Positions 45,006 through 54,869 of a DNA stretch of 64,000 nt are shown here, piece by piece. Every line of letters begins with the position of its first letter. The first letter of the stretch is position 1. The notes beneath the pieces were generated by a model. That model searched no databases. It was not told where the DNA came from and was given only the letters and a program-made list of their open reading frames with translations. The translations under genes were made by a program, and so were the position numbers. This DNA is from Phycisphaerae bacterium (GTDB lineage Bacteria; Planctomycetota; Phycisphaerae; UBA1845; PWPN01), in the NCBI GenBank assembly GCA_030372985.1, contig JAUCQB010000256.1:1-64000 (forward strand). Reading direction: 5' to 3'.

Positions 45006-45899
45006 ATGGCGTACACGATTGAAGTCATCGTTCAGGACAACAACAAGTGCGGTGAAGCACCCACCTGGGATGTGTCCAATCGCCGCGTGCTGTGGACCGA
45101 CAATGAGACGGACAAGACGTACCAGTACGCGGTGGACAGCGACGAGCACGGTATCCTGACCCAGGGCGTGGTGGTCTCAGGAATGGCGTTGAACCGCTCG
45201 GGTGGACTGGTGTTGGGCGGGCCGACCGGCCTGCATCTCTGGCGGGACGGTCAGTGGCGCAGCATCGCGGCGACGTACAGGGGCGAGCAACTCAAAATCA
45301 ACGACATGATCGCCGACCCTCACGGCCGTATCTATGCCGGCACCATGTACTGGGGGGCTGGCGGCATGGAGAAAACAGGTTGTCTGTATCTGATCGCGCC
45401 GGACGGATCGATCCGCATCGTCGATGAGGGCATCGAGCTGGCCAACGGTCTGGGTTTCAGTCCCGACAACAGGACGCTCTACTTCACCGACTCCACGGCA
45501 CGGAAGATCTATGCCTATGATGTTCATTTCTCGACGGGCGAGCTGTCCGGCCGCCGCGTCGTGGTTCAGGTGCCCACCGATGAGGGCATTCCAGACGGTT
45601 TGACCGTCGATGCCGAGGGCTACATCTGGAGTGCCCAGTGGTATGGTTCCCAGATCGTTCGATATGACCCGCAGGGTAAGGTGGAGCGGCGTATTGCCAT
45701 GCCGGTCCGGCAGGTGTCGAGCGTCATCTTCGGCGGTGACAGCCTGACCGATCTGTACGTCACCACTGCCGGCCAGTCCTGGGTCGGTCCCTATGCCCCT
45801 CCGAATTACGACTTCAACGCCTCCAACATTGGCGGGTCGCTCTACCGGATCCGCGTCGATATTCAAGGTCGGCCAGAGCATCTGGCCGATTTCGCGTGA
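45006..45899 (+). CDS. SMP-30/gluconolactonase (regucalcin) family lactonase
   Basis: This 297-residue six-bladed beta-propeller hydrolyses sugar lactones. The metal ligands of the family are present: Glu17 in GEAPTW, Asn99/Asp100 in INDMIAD, Asn147 in ELANGLGFSPD and Asp197 in GIPDGLTVD. No signal peptide is seen, so it is cytoplasmic. Paired with the sugar oxidoreductase upstream it would open the lactone made by oxidation, as in oxidative L-rhamnose or aldonate pathways (inference). Confidence 0.9.
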   Translation: MAYTIEVIVQDNNKCGEAPTWDVSNRRVLWTDNETDKTYQYAVDSDEHGILTQGVVVSGMALNRSGGLVLGGPTGLHLWRDGQWRSIAATYRGEQLKINDMIADPHGRIYAGTMYWGAGGMEKTGCLYLIAPDGSIRIVDEGIELANGLGFSPDNRTLYFTDSTARKIYAYDVHFSTGELSGRRVVVQVPTDEGIPDGLTVDAEGYIWSAQWYGSQIVRYDPQGKVERRIAMPVRQVSSVIFGGDSLTDLYVTTAGQSWVGPYAPPNYDFNASNIGGSLYRIRVDIQGRPEHLADFA

Positions 45900-45946
45900 T
45901 GAAGGGGAATTGAACAGGAAGCAACAGAAAGAACAAAGTCGGGTGC

Positions 45947-45969
45947 CATGGCCACGGCTTGCACGGCCA
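45947..45969. terminator. Hairpin between convergent lactonase and glycosidase genes
   Basis: A perfect 6-bp stem ATGGCC/GGCCAT with an 11-base loop lies in the 83-base gap. A looser 12-bp stem (9 of 12 paired) extends outward. It fits a bidirectional terminator or a dispersed palindromic repeat. Confidence 0.35.
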
Positions 45970-45982
45970 TCGTGCCTGCACC

Positions 45983-48622
45983 TCATCGCTCGATGGTCAC
46001 CGCCGCGAGCACCGGTGCAGCCGGTGTGTCGTAGTCGCAGAAGACGATCCTCTTGAGTTCGGCCTGCCGGAGCTTCACACCCAGGACATTGAGATGCCAC
46101 GGTTTGCCGCGCAGACCGCAGATGACCCCGGGCGCGTTTGGCGATGCTGTCCAGTCTTCGCAAGTGTAGCCCGTGATCAGGGGGACAATCTGTTTCTGTC
46201 CGTCGGCGTACTCGATCTCGTATGCGCCCACGGCACCCCACTCTCCCGTACCGCTGTCATGGGAGCCCCAGCCGGTCACGTTGCCGAGGAAAAACGCTCG
46301 TTTGGCCAGACCGCTGACTGGGATCTCAACTTGTGTGGGCCACTTGCGGTTGGTCGGGGCCTTGTCTGAAGCCAGAACGATGAACCCCCGGCCGTCGTTC
46401 GCAGACGGATCGATGATCCGGAAGGGAATCCCGCAGACGGTTTGATCGCCGACCGGCAGGCCGGTGAAGAGATACTCGCCGGGATTGGGCACCCCGAACG
46501 GTGCCGTGAGAGGATCGGTGTTGGCCGGCTTCGACAGGTCGAGCAAAACGCAACGATCCACCGGTACCGGCGGGTGGGCAGGCAAATCGACGAGATCGCG
46601 GAGCAATCGAGGAAGTGGGGGAGCGGTCCTGGCGTATGTATCCACCACGCCGGCGAAGTCCCACTGTCTGCGCTGATCGGGACGAATCTCGACGATCACA
46701 CCGGGGATCGGTGCGTCCAGCGGCCGCGAGGACGGCAGATGCAGCACCATGCGTCCGGGCTTCTGTCGATCTGCGCCCTTGAACTGCACGAGAACGCCCT
46801 TGGCTGTGCCGCTCACCAGCATATCGACCGGCCCGAAGTAAGTCGGTGCGTGTTCGATGCGGATTTCCTTGCCATCCGCCAGCCAGCCGTCAGGCGCGCC
46901 GGCCAGCAGATGAAGCTCATCTTCCTGCTCGTGGATCAGCATGTGGCGAAGCATCAGGGCATAGTTGGCCGCGCCCGTGGTGTGGGGGATGGTATCACTC
47001 CAGGCGAATCGGCGCTTGTAGAAAATGCCCTCGGGAAAGGCTTGCGTCGCCGACGAGTGAAGCAGGTACCAGTAGTAGTCCTCGACGACCTGATCATGTT
47101 CGCCGCAGATCAGGGCGGCCATCGTTGTGTAAGCGGACATGTATGGGTGGATCGCATCGGCCACGCCGGTCCAGCGGATCGTGCCTTCGAGGAATCCGCC
47201 GCCGTGGCGCTCGCGAACCTCCTTCTGCATGGCGGCCATGCGAGGGTCGTTGACATCAAATAGGGCGGTCGGCCACAGTGTTTCCGTATTGCCCCAGTGC
47301 GTGCCGACTTTCTCCCAGCTTGGCGGGAAGTAATCGAGTCCTGTTCTTTTCCACGCCGTTTCGATGGCGGCCCGATACGCCTTGATCTCCGCAAGCAGGG
47401 CGGCACGGTCGGCGGTCTTGCCGAGGATCGCCGCGGCGTCGGCCGTGCGCAGCATCCCCCGCAGGTTCCAGAAGTCGTAGCCGACGATGTGGTGCTTGCC
47501 GTCCCAGAGATACTCGCCGTCCGCGACGGCCGCCGGCAAAACGCCCGCGAAGGGCGAGTCGGCCGGTTCCTCACGGCGGGCCTGCATGGTCCAGTCCACC
47601 GCCCGTTTCATCTGCGGGTAGACCTCCTCCAGCCATGCCCGATTGCCGGTGATCTTGTAGTACTGCCACAGTGCCCAGACCGCCTGTCCGTTGGCGTCGA
47701 ACTGGCCTTTCTGAGTCTCGAAGCGGCCGTCCGGTCGTTGGGTCGCCAGATAGTGCCGGATGGCCTTGGCCGCCGCGTCTGCCAGTCCGGCCTCCTCCAG
47801 CTCCATGATCTGGTAGGCCCCGTCGCGGATGTAGAACTGGTCGTAAAACCCCTCGCCGCCGCGAAGCTGGCCGTGATCGTTGGCGATCAGTTGGCACACA
47901 TGAGCGGCCAGCAGGGCCTGCGTGCTCTTTTCGCACGGAACCGTGATCCGGCCGGCGCTCAGGACCAGGTCTCGCCAGTATTTGACTGTTCGTTCGAGCC
48001 ACAGGGCAGGCTCCTCCTTGTCAAACTCGGCGGCCACGCTCGAGTCGAGCGGCTGGAACGGTATCCGGAGTACCATTTGTGCCGTTTCGCCAGGGTTCAG
48101 TTTCCGCGACAGTGCGTCCACTGATGTGACCTGGCTACTGCCCGAGTGCACAATCACCGCATCGATCTCTGCTGCCGCCGTCGACTGACCGGTGTTCGTG
48201 GCTTTGACGGCGACCCAGTTCAGGTAGTTGTCGCCTTCCGTGGGCCAGTCGAACGCCTTCTGCCAGTCCTTGACCGTCGGCAGGGGGGTGGCCCACATCG
48301 TCATGTCATAGCGGATGCTTTCATCTTGGGCGGTGAGCTGCACGACCGGCAGCCAACCCTCCATGAGGGTCTTGGTCTGCTCCCGACTGAGCCGGTGGCG
48401 GCTTTCGCCGATCCGGATTCTCAACTCGCGCCCATCCGACAGCAGCAGCCGGTTGTCGGGTGTGATCCGTGTGCCGTCGCTGTAGTCCTTCAGCCCAATG
48501 ACGCTCCAGGAGTTGGAGAAGTAGTCGAAGGGCTCGGCTCCAAGCGACGTCTGGAGGCACAAGAAATTCATCAGCACGGCCGGCACGGCCACGGTGAAAC
48601 GGTGCGTATGGGGCATGGTCAT
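45983..48622 (-). CDS. Secreted six-hairpin (alpha/alpha)6 glycosidase with C-terminal jelly-roll
   Basis: This protein of about 879 residues has a signal peptide (HRFTVAVPAVLMNFLCLQTSLGAEP). The middle has the layout of (alpha/alpha)6 glycosidases such as glucoamylase- or debranching-type enzymes: GGEGFYDQFYIRDGAYQIMELEEAGL, RPDGRFETQKGQFDANGQAVWALWQYYKITGN, WDGKHHIVGYDFWNLRGMLRTAD and EGTIRWTGVADAIHPYM. The C-terminal 190 residues form a beta-rich module (GIPFRIIDPSAND, YEIEYADGQKQIVPLITG) like NPCBM or discoidin sugar-binding domains. It starts 32 bases after the 1347-residue protein's stop, so they form an operon. ATG 48622 has GGAG 4 bases upstream. The exact GH family is unclear. Confidence 0.75.
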   Translation of the reverse strand: MTMPHTHRFTVAVPAVLMNFLCLQTSLGAEPFDYFSNSWSVIGLKDYSDGTRITPDNRLLLSDGRELRIRIGESRHRLSREQTKTLMEGWLPVVQLTAQDESIRYDMTMWATPLPTVKDWQKAFDWPTEGDNYLNWVAVKATNTGQSTAAAEIDAVIVHSGSSQVTSVDALSRKLNPGETAQMVLRIPFQPLDSSVAAEFDKEEPALWLERTVKYWRDLVLSAGRITVPCEKSTQALLAAHVCQLIANDHGQLRGGEGFYDQFYIRDGAYQIMELEEAGLADAAAKAIRHYLATQRPDGRFETQKGQFDANGQAVWALWQYYKITGNRAWLEEVYPQMKRAVDWTMQARREEPADSPFAGVLPAAVADGEYLWDGKHHIVGYDFWNLRGMLRTADAAAILGKTADRAALLAEIKAYRAAIETAWKRTGLDYFPPSWEKVGTHWGNTETLWPTALFDVNDPRMAAMQKEVRERHGGGFLEGTIRWTGVADAIHPYMSAYTTMAALICGEHDQVVEDYYWYLLHSSATQAFPEGIFYKRRFAWSDTIPHTTGAANYALMLRHMLIHEQEDELHLLAGAPDGWLADGKEIRIEHAPTYFGPVDMLVSGTAKGVLVQFKGADRQKPGRMVLHLPSSRPLDAPIPGVIVEIRPDQRRQWDFAGVVDTYARTAPPLPRLLRDLVDLPAHPPVPVDRCVLLDLSKPANTDPLTAPFGVPNPGEYLFTGLPVGDQTVCGIPFRIIDPSANDGRGFIVLASDKAPTNRKWPTQVEIPVSGLAKRAFFLGNVTGWGSHDSGTGEWGAVGAYEIEYADGQKQIVPLITGYTCEDWTASPNAPGVICGLRGKPWHLNVLGVKLRQAELKRIVFCDYDTPAAPVLAAVTIER

Positions 48623-48654
48623 CAGTCTCCTGAGTGGGAGCGGCATTCCAACCG

Positions 48655-51600
48655 TCAGTACCCGTCGATAGATACCGGTTTCAGCATAGCCTGCTTCAGG
48701 TGCTCCCGCCATCGGCTGTCGGAGCCACGATCCACCACCAGCACGCAGGTCGCCCGATCCGGGTCGATTTCAATCACGGCGTCGCGGGGGTTAACCGACA
48801 TTGTCTCGTACTCCTTCCAGTGGCCGTCGGAGAAGTCAAGCACATGAACGCCGACAATGTCATGTGCCGTGGACGAAGCCGGCAGTATGAGGGTGCCCGG
48901 CTCGAACGGGGCGACCAGGACGGTCCTCGACCGCCGCAAATCCTGCCCGTCCAGCGACATCAAGGCTTTCATGCCCGCACCGCGCAGCAGCGGGTCTTTG
49001 CCGATGGAGGCATCGCCAAACGCGTTAACCGCCACGATCCTGCCGTCGTCTGTCACCGCCGCCAGGGCCGGCCATCGGTTTCTCGTTTTCAGCGTCAGGC
49101 GGCCGGCGGCCGTGGGGATGACCACCTCCTGCTGCCCCTGATCTCTTCGGCAATTGAAGACTACATGCACGGTGCCCTTCGTCGTGGGCTGGGCCATGAC
49201 GTGCAGCCATGGTTCGTTCGGCTCAATGGGCAGCGGCTTGACAGTGGTCGTCTCCAAAAACGTCGCGTAGAGGCGGCGACGTGCCTCGCTTACAGCGTCG
49301 TGGTTGCTCAACTCGATCGGATCAAGACACAGGAAAACATTGTTGTGGCGAACCAGCAGTGGGGTGCCGTCTTCTCGGGACTGGATGACCTGGGCACCCG
49401 ACGGCCGTACGCGAATGCACGGGTGCAGGGACGCGGCCGAGCCGCTCGCCTTCGTGGATGGGGTATCTATGCTCGCTTCCGTCGGCCGCTCGATGTCCGG
49501 GTACTCCTCCCCAACGAACTCAACGCCCGCCAGCTCCTTCAGGCGCTGCGTTCGGGTTCGCTTGCGGTTCTCGTCATACGAGATGTCGCCGGTCACCAGG
49601 ATATGCGTGCCTTTCTTCGCAAGCGCCATGAGCTGTTCAAAAGTCTCGTCGCCGAGCGAGAAAGGCGACGGGTATAGGATGGCTCTCGTATCGTCCGGCA
49701 CGGCCGCGAGGTGATGGTCGTCGATGACGTTGAAGTCGTAATGCAGGCCGAGCAGGGTCTCGAAGCAGCGGTCGGCCACGTCGCGCCCGAGGGCCTCGAA
49801 GTTACCCAATCGCAGGTTGTTCGGGATGCACACCGTCAGGCTCGGCGCGACGTAGCGAGGCGTGAGGTGCCGCCAGATGAGCGACTGGTTGCGATGGACA
49901 TAGGCCACGTCCTTGGGAATGAGCTGATTTGGATAAAACAGTCCCCAGGGGAATACCGAGTGCTGGGCATCCTGCAGGCACCAGTTCTGGACCTTTCCGA
50001 CTCCCATGCCCAGTGCGTAGTGTGCGACTGCCATGAAGAGCTGAATCTGCTGTTCTTCGGTGCGAACGATGTGGTAGTCCGTGGCTCCGTTCTCGACGCT
50101 CCAGGCCGGATGCGTCTTGACGCCGTATTCACCGAGGCATACGCCCTTGCCGCGAATGCGCAGATCGTTGAACCGGACCTTGAGCGGCAGAATGTCGAGA
50201 TCTGTGCACGGCGTGCCGAAGAAGCCGAAATTGCTGACGTCCTGGCCGTCGATGGTCTGGACCAGGTCCATCCCGCCGAAGGGAAACTGGTAATACTCCG
50301 AGGTGATCGGATGCTGGGTGTCGTGCTTGCGGATCGCCGCAACGTGTGACTCGTTCCAACGTCGAGTGAGCCAGTTCTGAAACCGCAACTGATCGACCGC
50401 GGTCGTGTCAGCCCACTTCCCGCTCCCTAGCGGCCACAGCGGTATCTGGCCGAGATCCATTTTCGCGGCCGCCTCTCCCCATGCCACCCGCAGTCTGTCA
50501 GTCGTCCCATAGCACTGCGTCAGCCAGCGGTTCCAGAGAGCCTCGACCTCCTTGGGGTGCTGGCCGAGCATCATCTGGTAATCGCCGTTGATGTAGTACA
50601 GCAGGCCGGGCAGGTCCTTCAACCGCTGCGCATATTGGCTGCAGAGGGCGCTCTGCTTGTTCAGCAGGTCATCCCCGATCGCAACGTTGTGGCCGATGAG
50701 CATGCCGGGCATGTAGACCAGGCCTTGCCGCTGGGACAACTGCCCCATGCCGCGGAAGTCACGCCAGTCGTCGTCGGTCATCTCCCAGTTGGGCCGGACG
50801 TGATTCAGGTTCTCGTAAAGGTTCAGGCCGATGTCCACGCAGGCCTGCATATCCGCCGCCCACGTCAATGGGTTGCTGGAGGACGAGTTGTAGGTGTAGC
50901 TGTATGCGTCCGTTCCGAAGAGAAACATCGGCCGGCCGTTCAGGGTGAAGTAGTTATCCTTGAAACGCAGTTCAGGCCCGGCCTTGATGGCGGCATCGTT
51001 GTCGACGATGAAACCTGTGACCATTTCATCACGGATCGCGCTGCCCGGGCTGTTCTTGGGCGGTTCGAGAAGAGCTTTGGCCTCATACAGATCATGTCCG
51101 GCGTCGGGAATGGTCAGTTGGGCGGCAATCTGCTCCGCCTTGCCCGCCGCGATGGTCATGACGTATTCCTGGCGAAGCAGCGGCTTGTTCGCTGGTGTCT
51201 GTGGGTCAACGTGGGCACTGGCGACAAGGATTGTGACTTTGACCCGGCTTGCCGACCGACCGCGGTTGTCGATCGCAACCGAAACAGTCGCTTTCTCGCC
51301 GGGTTTGTAGAACCGATGGTCCGTCTTGAGGTTTCGCAGAAACGTCCTGGCGCTCATGAACCGGGCCACGTTTGCCAGGCCCTGGGCCATCGGAGCGTGT
51401 GGATCACTGAACAGATCGACATTATCTGCGCCGAAATAGGCCCAGCACGACCCGGCGTAGTGGCCATTGTAGTGCACGAGCATCGCCCCGGCGGCTCCGC
51501 GCAGACGGCCGAATCGATCGTTGGCTTCAAGCAGCGGAATCCAGCGGGCATTGTCGTTGCCGACCACCCCGGAGGCCGCCCAGCCGGTCAGCGGCCGAGA

Positions 51601-52698
51601 GACACTGACCTTATCGGGAAAGAATCGCTGCCCGCTGGCACGACGAGCGCCGGTTACGCGCTTGAGCGGGAACGACGCATCGAACATCCCGATCTGTTCA
51701 GGCGAGACGACCAGGCCGTCCATCGGCTTGCCAGTGGAGGTGTTCATCGGCCGGACCTGGCTCCCGGTGATGTCCGACAGACGGATGTCATCAAACCACG
51801 CGGTGCCGTGTGTTTGGTGGAGGCCAAGTCTGACCGTCAGCCGCCGTACGTTTGGCCCGGTCGTGGCAATGAACTTGTGAAGGGTCCAATCGGTCGTGCC
51901 GCGAGCCACGGCGAAATCCTTGAAGGTCACCAGCTTGCCCTGGTCGTCGTGCTGATACAGGGCGACATAAGCCATGCCCGTCTCGATGACTTTCTCGGAA
52001 CGAAGCCAGCCGGAGATCTGGTAAGTGAGGCCTGGTCTGCAGGTGACCTCTTGCCAGAAGGTCGGGCCTTTGTCGGCATCCTCCGGCCGTACGACGGCCT
52101 TCGCACACCACCGGCCTTCCTGGGGTGACTCCTGCACCAGTTCGCAGCGGGGTGAGGTGCGTCGCCATTGGTCTGACGCAGGCTGATTGGGGTCTGCCAA
52201 TTCCTGCCGGGTCTCGAAGTCGCCGTTGGTCAGAAGTGAGTTGTCCTTCCGCACCGCCTTCTCCAGACGCGCCTTACACAGGTCCGCTTCGCTCTGCCAC
52301 CGCCCGTTCTCGGATCGCAGCAGATCATTAAAGGCGTATCCTCCCATGGTGATCAGGTTGCCATCGTCGCGGAGAAATCTGACCACGTTGTCGCGGGCCT
52401 CGATGGGAAAGCTCTCGCCAGTCGGCAGGACAAGCATGTCAAAGGCCGCCGGGTTGAGGATGCTCGGGTCTGCCATCTCCCTGGCAGAGATCAGACGGGT
52501 CTGTAGACCGGCCTGCCCTAAGATGGCCGCGATCGTCTCGGGCGACGATCCTGCTCCTCTGACCGGCATGCTGGGCTCATGGAGAATGGCAGCCGCGGGC
52601 CGCGTGGCCGGCACCGGCTGAGTGGCCGGTTGCCCGTACACATGGACTCCCTTGAGCAGGATCCACAAAACACAGGAAGACCGCAGGACACGCTGCAT
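48655..52698 (-). CDS. 1347-residue secreted GH42-like multidomain glycosidase
   Basis: A signal peptide starts the chain (SSCVLWILLKGVHVYG). Modules in order are: a glutamine-amidotransferase-like segment (about 35-130, DMLVLPTGESFPIEARDNVVRFLRDDGNLITMGG); a CBM_4_9-like jelly-roll (about 155-310, LLTNGDFE ... WFDDIRLSD); a beta-rich linker; and a TIM barrel (about 610-960). A second amidotransferase-like trimerisation segment follows (about 1000-1070, ILYPSPFSLGDETFEQLMALAKKGTHILVTGD), then a beta-rich end. The barrel resembles GH42: an EALWNRWLTQCYGTTDRLRVAWGEA block and GEYGVKTHPAW as probable nucleophile region (Glu near 855). At the expected acid/base Asn-Glu the sequence is YINGDY, so Asp replaces Glu. 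Activity on a galactoside-like bond is possible but unproven. AGGAG is 8 bases before the ATG. Confidence 0.7.
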   Translation of the reverse strand: MQRVLRSSCVLWILLKGVHVYGQPATQPVPATRPAAAILHEPSMPVRGAGSSPETIAAILGQAGLQTRLISAREMADPSILNPAAFDMLVLPTGESFPIEARDNVVRFLRDDGNLITMGGYAFNDLLRSENGRWQSEADLCKARLEKAVRKDNSLLTNGDFETRQELADPNQPASDQWRRTSPRCELVQESPQEGRWCAKAVVRPEDADKGPTFWQEVTCRPGLTYQISGWLRSEKVIETGMAYVALYQHDDQGKLVTFKDFAVARGTTDWTLHKFIATTGPNVRRLTVRLGLHQTHGTAWFDDIRLSDITGSQVRPMNTSTGKPMDGLVVSPEQIGMFDASFPLKRVTGARRASGQRFFPDKVSVSRPLTGWAASGVVGNDNARWIPLLEANDRFGRLRGAAGAMLVHYNGHYAGSCWAYFGADNVDLFSDPHAPMAQGLANVARFMSARTFLRNLKTDHRFYKPGEKATVSVAIDNRGRSASRVKVTILVASAHVDPQTPANKPLLRQEYVMTIAAGKAEQIAAQLTIPDAGHDLYEAKALLEPPKNSPGSAIRDEMVTGFIVDNDAAIKAGPELRFKDNYFTLNGRPMFLFGTDAYSYTYNSSSSNPLTWAADMQACVDIGLNLYENLNHVRPNWEMTDDDWRDFRGMGQLSQRQGLVYMPGMLIGHNVAIGDDLLNKQSALCSQYAQRLKDLPGLLYYINGDYQMMLGQHPKEVEALWNRWLTQCYGTTDRLRVAWGEAAAKMDLGQIPLWPLGSGKWADTTAVDQLRFQNWLTRRWNESHVAAIRKHDTQHPITSEYYQFPFGGMDLVQTIDGQDVSNFGFFGTPCTDLDILPLKVRFNDLRIRGKGVCLGEYGVKTHPAWSVENGATDYHIVRTEEQQIQLFMAVAHYALGMGVGKVQNWCLQDAQHSVFPWGLFYPNQLIPKDVAYVHRNQSLIWRHLTPRYVAPSLTVCIPNNLRLGNFEALGRDVADRCFETLLGLHYDFNVIDDHHLAAVPDDTRAILYPSPFSLGDETFEQLMALAKKGTHILVTGDISYDENRKRTRTQRLKELAGVEFVGEEYPDIERPTEASIDTPSTKASGSAASLHPCIRVRPSGAQVIQSREDGTPLLVRHNNVFLCLDPIELSNHDAVSEARRRLYATFLETTTVKPLPIEPNEPWLHVMAQPTTKGTVHVVFNCRRDQGQQEVVIPTAAGRLTLKTRNRWPALAAVTDDGRIVAVNAFGDASIGKDPLLRGAGMKALMSLDGQDLRRSRTVLVAPFEPGTLILPASSTAHDIVGVHVLDFSDGHWKEYETMSVNPRDAVIEIDPDRATCVLVVDRGSDSRWREHLKQAMLKPVSIDGY

Positions 52699-52845
52699 GC
52701 ATCACACTCCTTCTCGCTTCGCGATGACGGCGTTACGGCCACGATAGTAATAGCAGCAGCCGTTTGGTACCATGCAGGCCGTGGTCAAGCCGGTTGCCGA
52801 CGCAGGCAACACTCTGGTCTGCACTTTTCCCGACGAGGTGGTCTC

Positions 52846-54768
52846 ATGCACGTCTCCTGTTCCCCATTCGTTCGGCGCGGTGTGTTGTCTGGCGTTATCG
52901 CTGCTTCCGTCGTTTCCTGTGGCCTGGCGGCCCCTTCTGCTGAGCAGAAGACCGCGGTCTCGATCGAGATCGTCCGCGACGGCAAAGCCGCAGCCTATAT
53001 CGTTCTTCGGCCGGATGCACACGCCATGGAAAAAGAGGCGGCCGTCGACCTGCGCTGGGCTGTGCGGGAAGCGACGGGCGTCGGCCTTGACCAATATGAT
53101 ATGGAAAAGTCAAACGACGAGCGGCTCGCGATCTCGATTTCGAGCCTTGCGGCCACTGCGACGGAGTTCGAGAAATCCGCGAGCCACCCGGACGTGCCGT
53201 ACGACGGCGCGGTGATCAGCGTGTCGCCGCGAGGGATGATGGTTCAGGGGATGACCCCGGCTGGAACCGCCAACGCCGTCGCGACAATCCTCATGGAGGA
53301 CATCAATGTTCGGATGTACTACCCTCATTCGCGCGGCACGATCGTGCCGAAAACCAGGAACCTTCGAATTCGAGCACGCAAGCTGAAGCCGGCGTTTGCC
53401 TACCGAATCTGGAGCGGGCTGACCGGTCCGGATGCCGCCGCCTATGCTCGGAGGAATCGTCTGACCGATCGCCGAATCGCCACCCCTGGTTTTGGCTTCG
53501 GCCACAATCTCGCGACGATCATCTCGGTGGCCAAGTACGGCAAGGATCATCCGGAGTATTTCCCGCTTCGCGATGGAAAGCGGCAGATTCGGGGCAGTAA
53601 CGCCGGCGACACGCCGCAGCCGTGCTTCACCAATCTCGACGTGCTCCGGCTCAGCATCGAGGCGGCGCAACACTTCTTCAACAAGAACCCCGACCGAGAC
53701 ACCTTCTCGCTTTGCGTCAATGACAACCCGTGGTATTGCGAATGCCCGAACTGCTCTGCCCTCGACAAGCCGTATCGCGATCTGCCGGTGGGGCGGCAGT
53801 ACTCGGAGAGTTATTTCGACTACGTCAGCAAGGTGGCCGAGGCGGTCGCCCAATCGCATCCCGGCCGTCACGTGGGGGTCTATGCTTACTGGAACGTCGA
53901 ACAACCGCCGCGAGGTCGCAAGAAGCTCCCGGAAAATGTCATCGTCGCTCTGACACAGGACATCCTTCAGCACTATGAACCGGCCTACCGCGACAAGGAC
54001 CGGGCCCTGCTCAAGGCATGGGCCGGTTACGCGAAGAACCTCAACACCTACGTGTACTACGGCCTGGGCTGGTTGACGCCGCGGACGTCACCCAGACTTG
54101 TCGCTGAGGACCTGAGATTCGCGGCGGCCAACGGCGTCAAGGCCATCTACTGCGAGGCGTATCCGTTCTGGGCCTGGAGCGGCCCGATGCATTACGTGGC
54201 TTCGCGTCTGCAATGGGATGTGAACGCGGACGTTGACAGGATTCTCGATGAGTTCCATCGCGATTGCTTCGGCGAGGCGGCCGCGGAGATGCGAACGTAC
54301 CATGACGCGTGCGAGAAGTACTGGACACGTGCCAGGCCCGGCCGATGGTTCGAGGGCCTGGACAATCTTGCCCCGGAAGAAGCCATGGCCGATCTCTCAT
54401 TGCTGCGGGAGGCGCGGCGTTACCTGGAAGCCGCCTTCGGGAAGGCCAGGGATCCGAGGGTGCGCGAGCGGATCGCCTGGATCAAGAAGGGCTTCGACTT
54501 TACCGCTGCCGTGGGCAACGCCTTCGAAGCCACGAAGGCTGCGAGCGGTGCCGCAGAGCGGTTGACGGCGGCGGCCGATCGGGTGAACACCGCCCATGAG
54601 CAGCTTCTTGCCGAGCCGGCGTATGGTCAGGTCTACTACAACGCCGACGGCCGTTTCAAACGCAAATGGCAAGGCTGGCTCGACGCATCGCTGAGGAAAC
54701 TGCGAGTCGAGCCCACGTCCACCGGACCTGCCGCCACCACGGCCGCCGGCGGGCAAACGGTGGAGTGA
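52846..54768 (+). CDS. Secreted DUF4838 protein, putative glycoside hydrolase
   Basis: This 640-residue exported protein has a signal near VLSGVIAASVVSCGLAA, where SVVSC may serve as a lipobox. The N-terminal alpha/beta domain (IVRDGKAAAYIVLRPDAHAMEKEAAVDLRWAVREATG, GTANAVATILMEDINVRMYYP) is the one found before TIM barrels of alpha-glucuronidase (GH67) and hexosaminidase types. The barrel part contains FSLCVNDNPWYCECPNCSALD, a cysteine cluster, and HVGVYAYWNVEQPPRGRKKLPENV, typical of DUF4838. No activity is established for the family as far as I know. It is divergent from the GH42-like gene and precedes the rhamnosidase on the same strand. Confidence 0.75.
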   Translation: MHVSCSPFVRRGVLSGVIAASVVSCGLAAPSAEQKTAVSIEIVRDGKAAAYIVLRPDAHAMEKEAAVDLRWAVREATGVGLDQYDMEKSNDERLAISISSLAATATEFEKSASHPDVPYDGAVISVSPRGMMVQGMTPAGTANAVATILMEDINVRMYYPHSRGTIVPKTRNLRIRARKLKPAFAYRIWSGLTGPDAAAYARRNRLTDRRIATPGFGFGHNLATIISVAKYGKDHPEYFPLRDGKRQIRGSNAGDTPQPCFTNLDVLRLSIEAAQHFFNKNPDRDTFSLCVNDNPWYCECPNCSALDKPYRDLPVGRQYSESYFDYVSKVAEAVAQSHPGRHVGVYAYWNVEQPPRGRKKLPENVIVALTQDILQHYEPAYRDKDRALLKAWAGYAKNLNTYVYYGLGWLTPRTSPRLVAEDLRFAAANGVKAIYCEAYPFWAWSGPMHYVASRLQWDVNADVDRILDEFHRDCFGEAAAEMRTYHDACEKYWTRARPGRWFEGLDNLAPEEAMADLSLLREARRYLEAAFGKARDPRVRERIAWIKKGFDFTAAVGNAFEATKAASGAAERLTAAADRVNTAHEQLLAEPAYGQVYYNADGRFKRKWQGWLDASLRKLRVEPTSTGPAATTAAGGQTVE

Positions 54769-54869
54769 CGACGCCGACTTCGCCGTGATCATCTCCGGGG
54801 ACTTGAATCTCTCGCCCAATCGGCTCAAATACCTGCCTTACGCGCTTCCGAGAAGCAAGGAGGTCAAAC

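Noticed and set aside
50557-52128. 523-codon plus-strand frame inside the GH42-like gene
   Set aside because: It is antisense to a long gene with signal peptide and domains; no ribosome site or family was seen.
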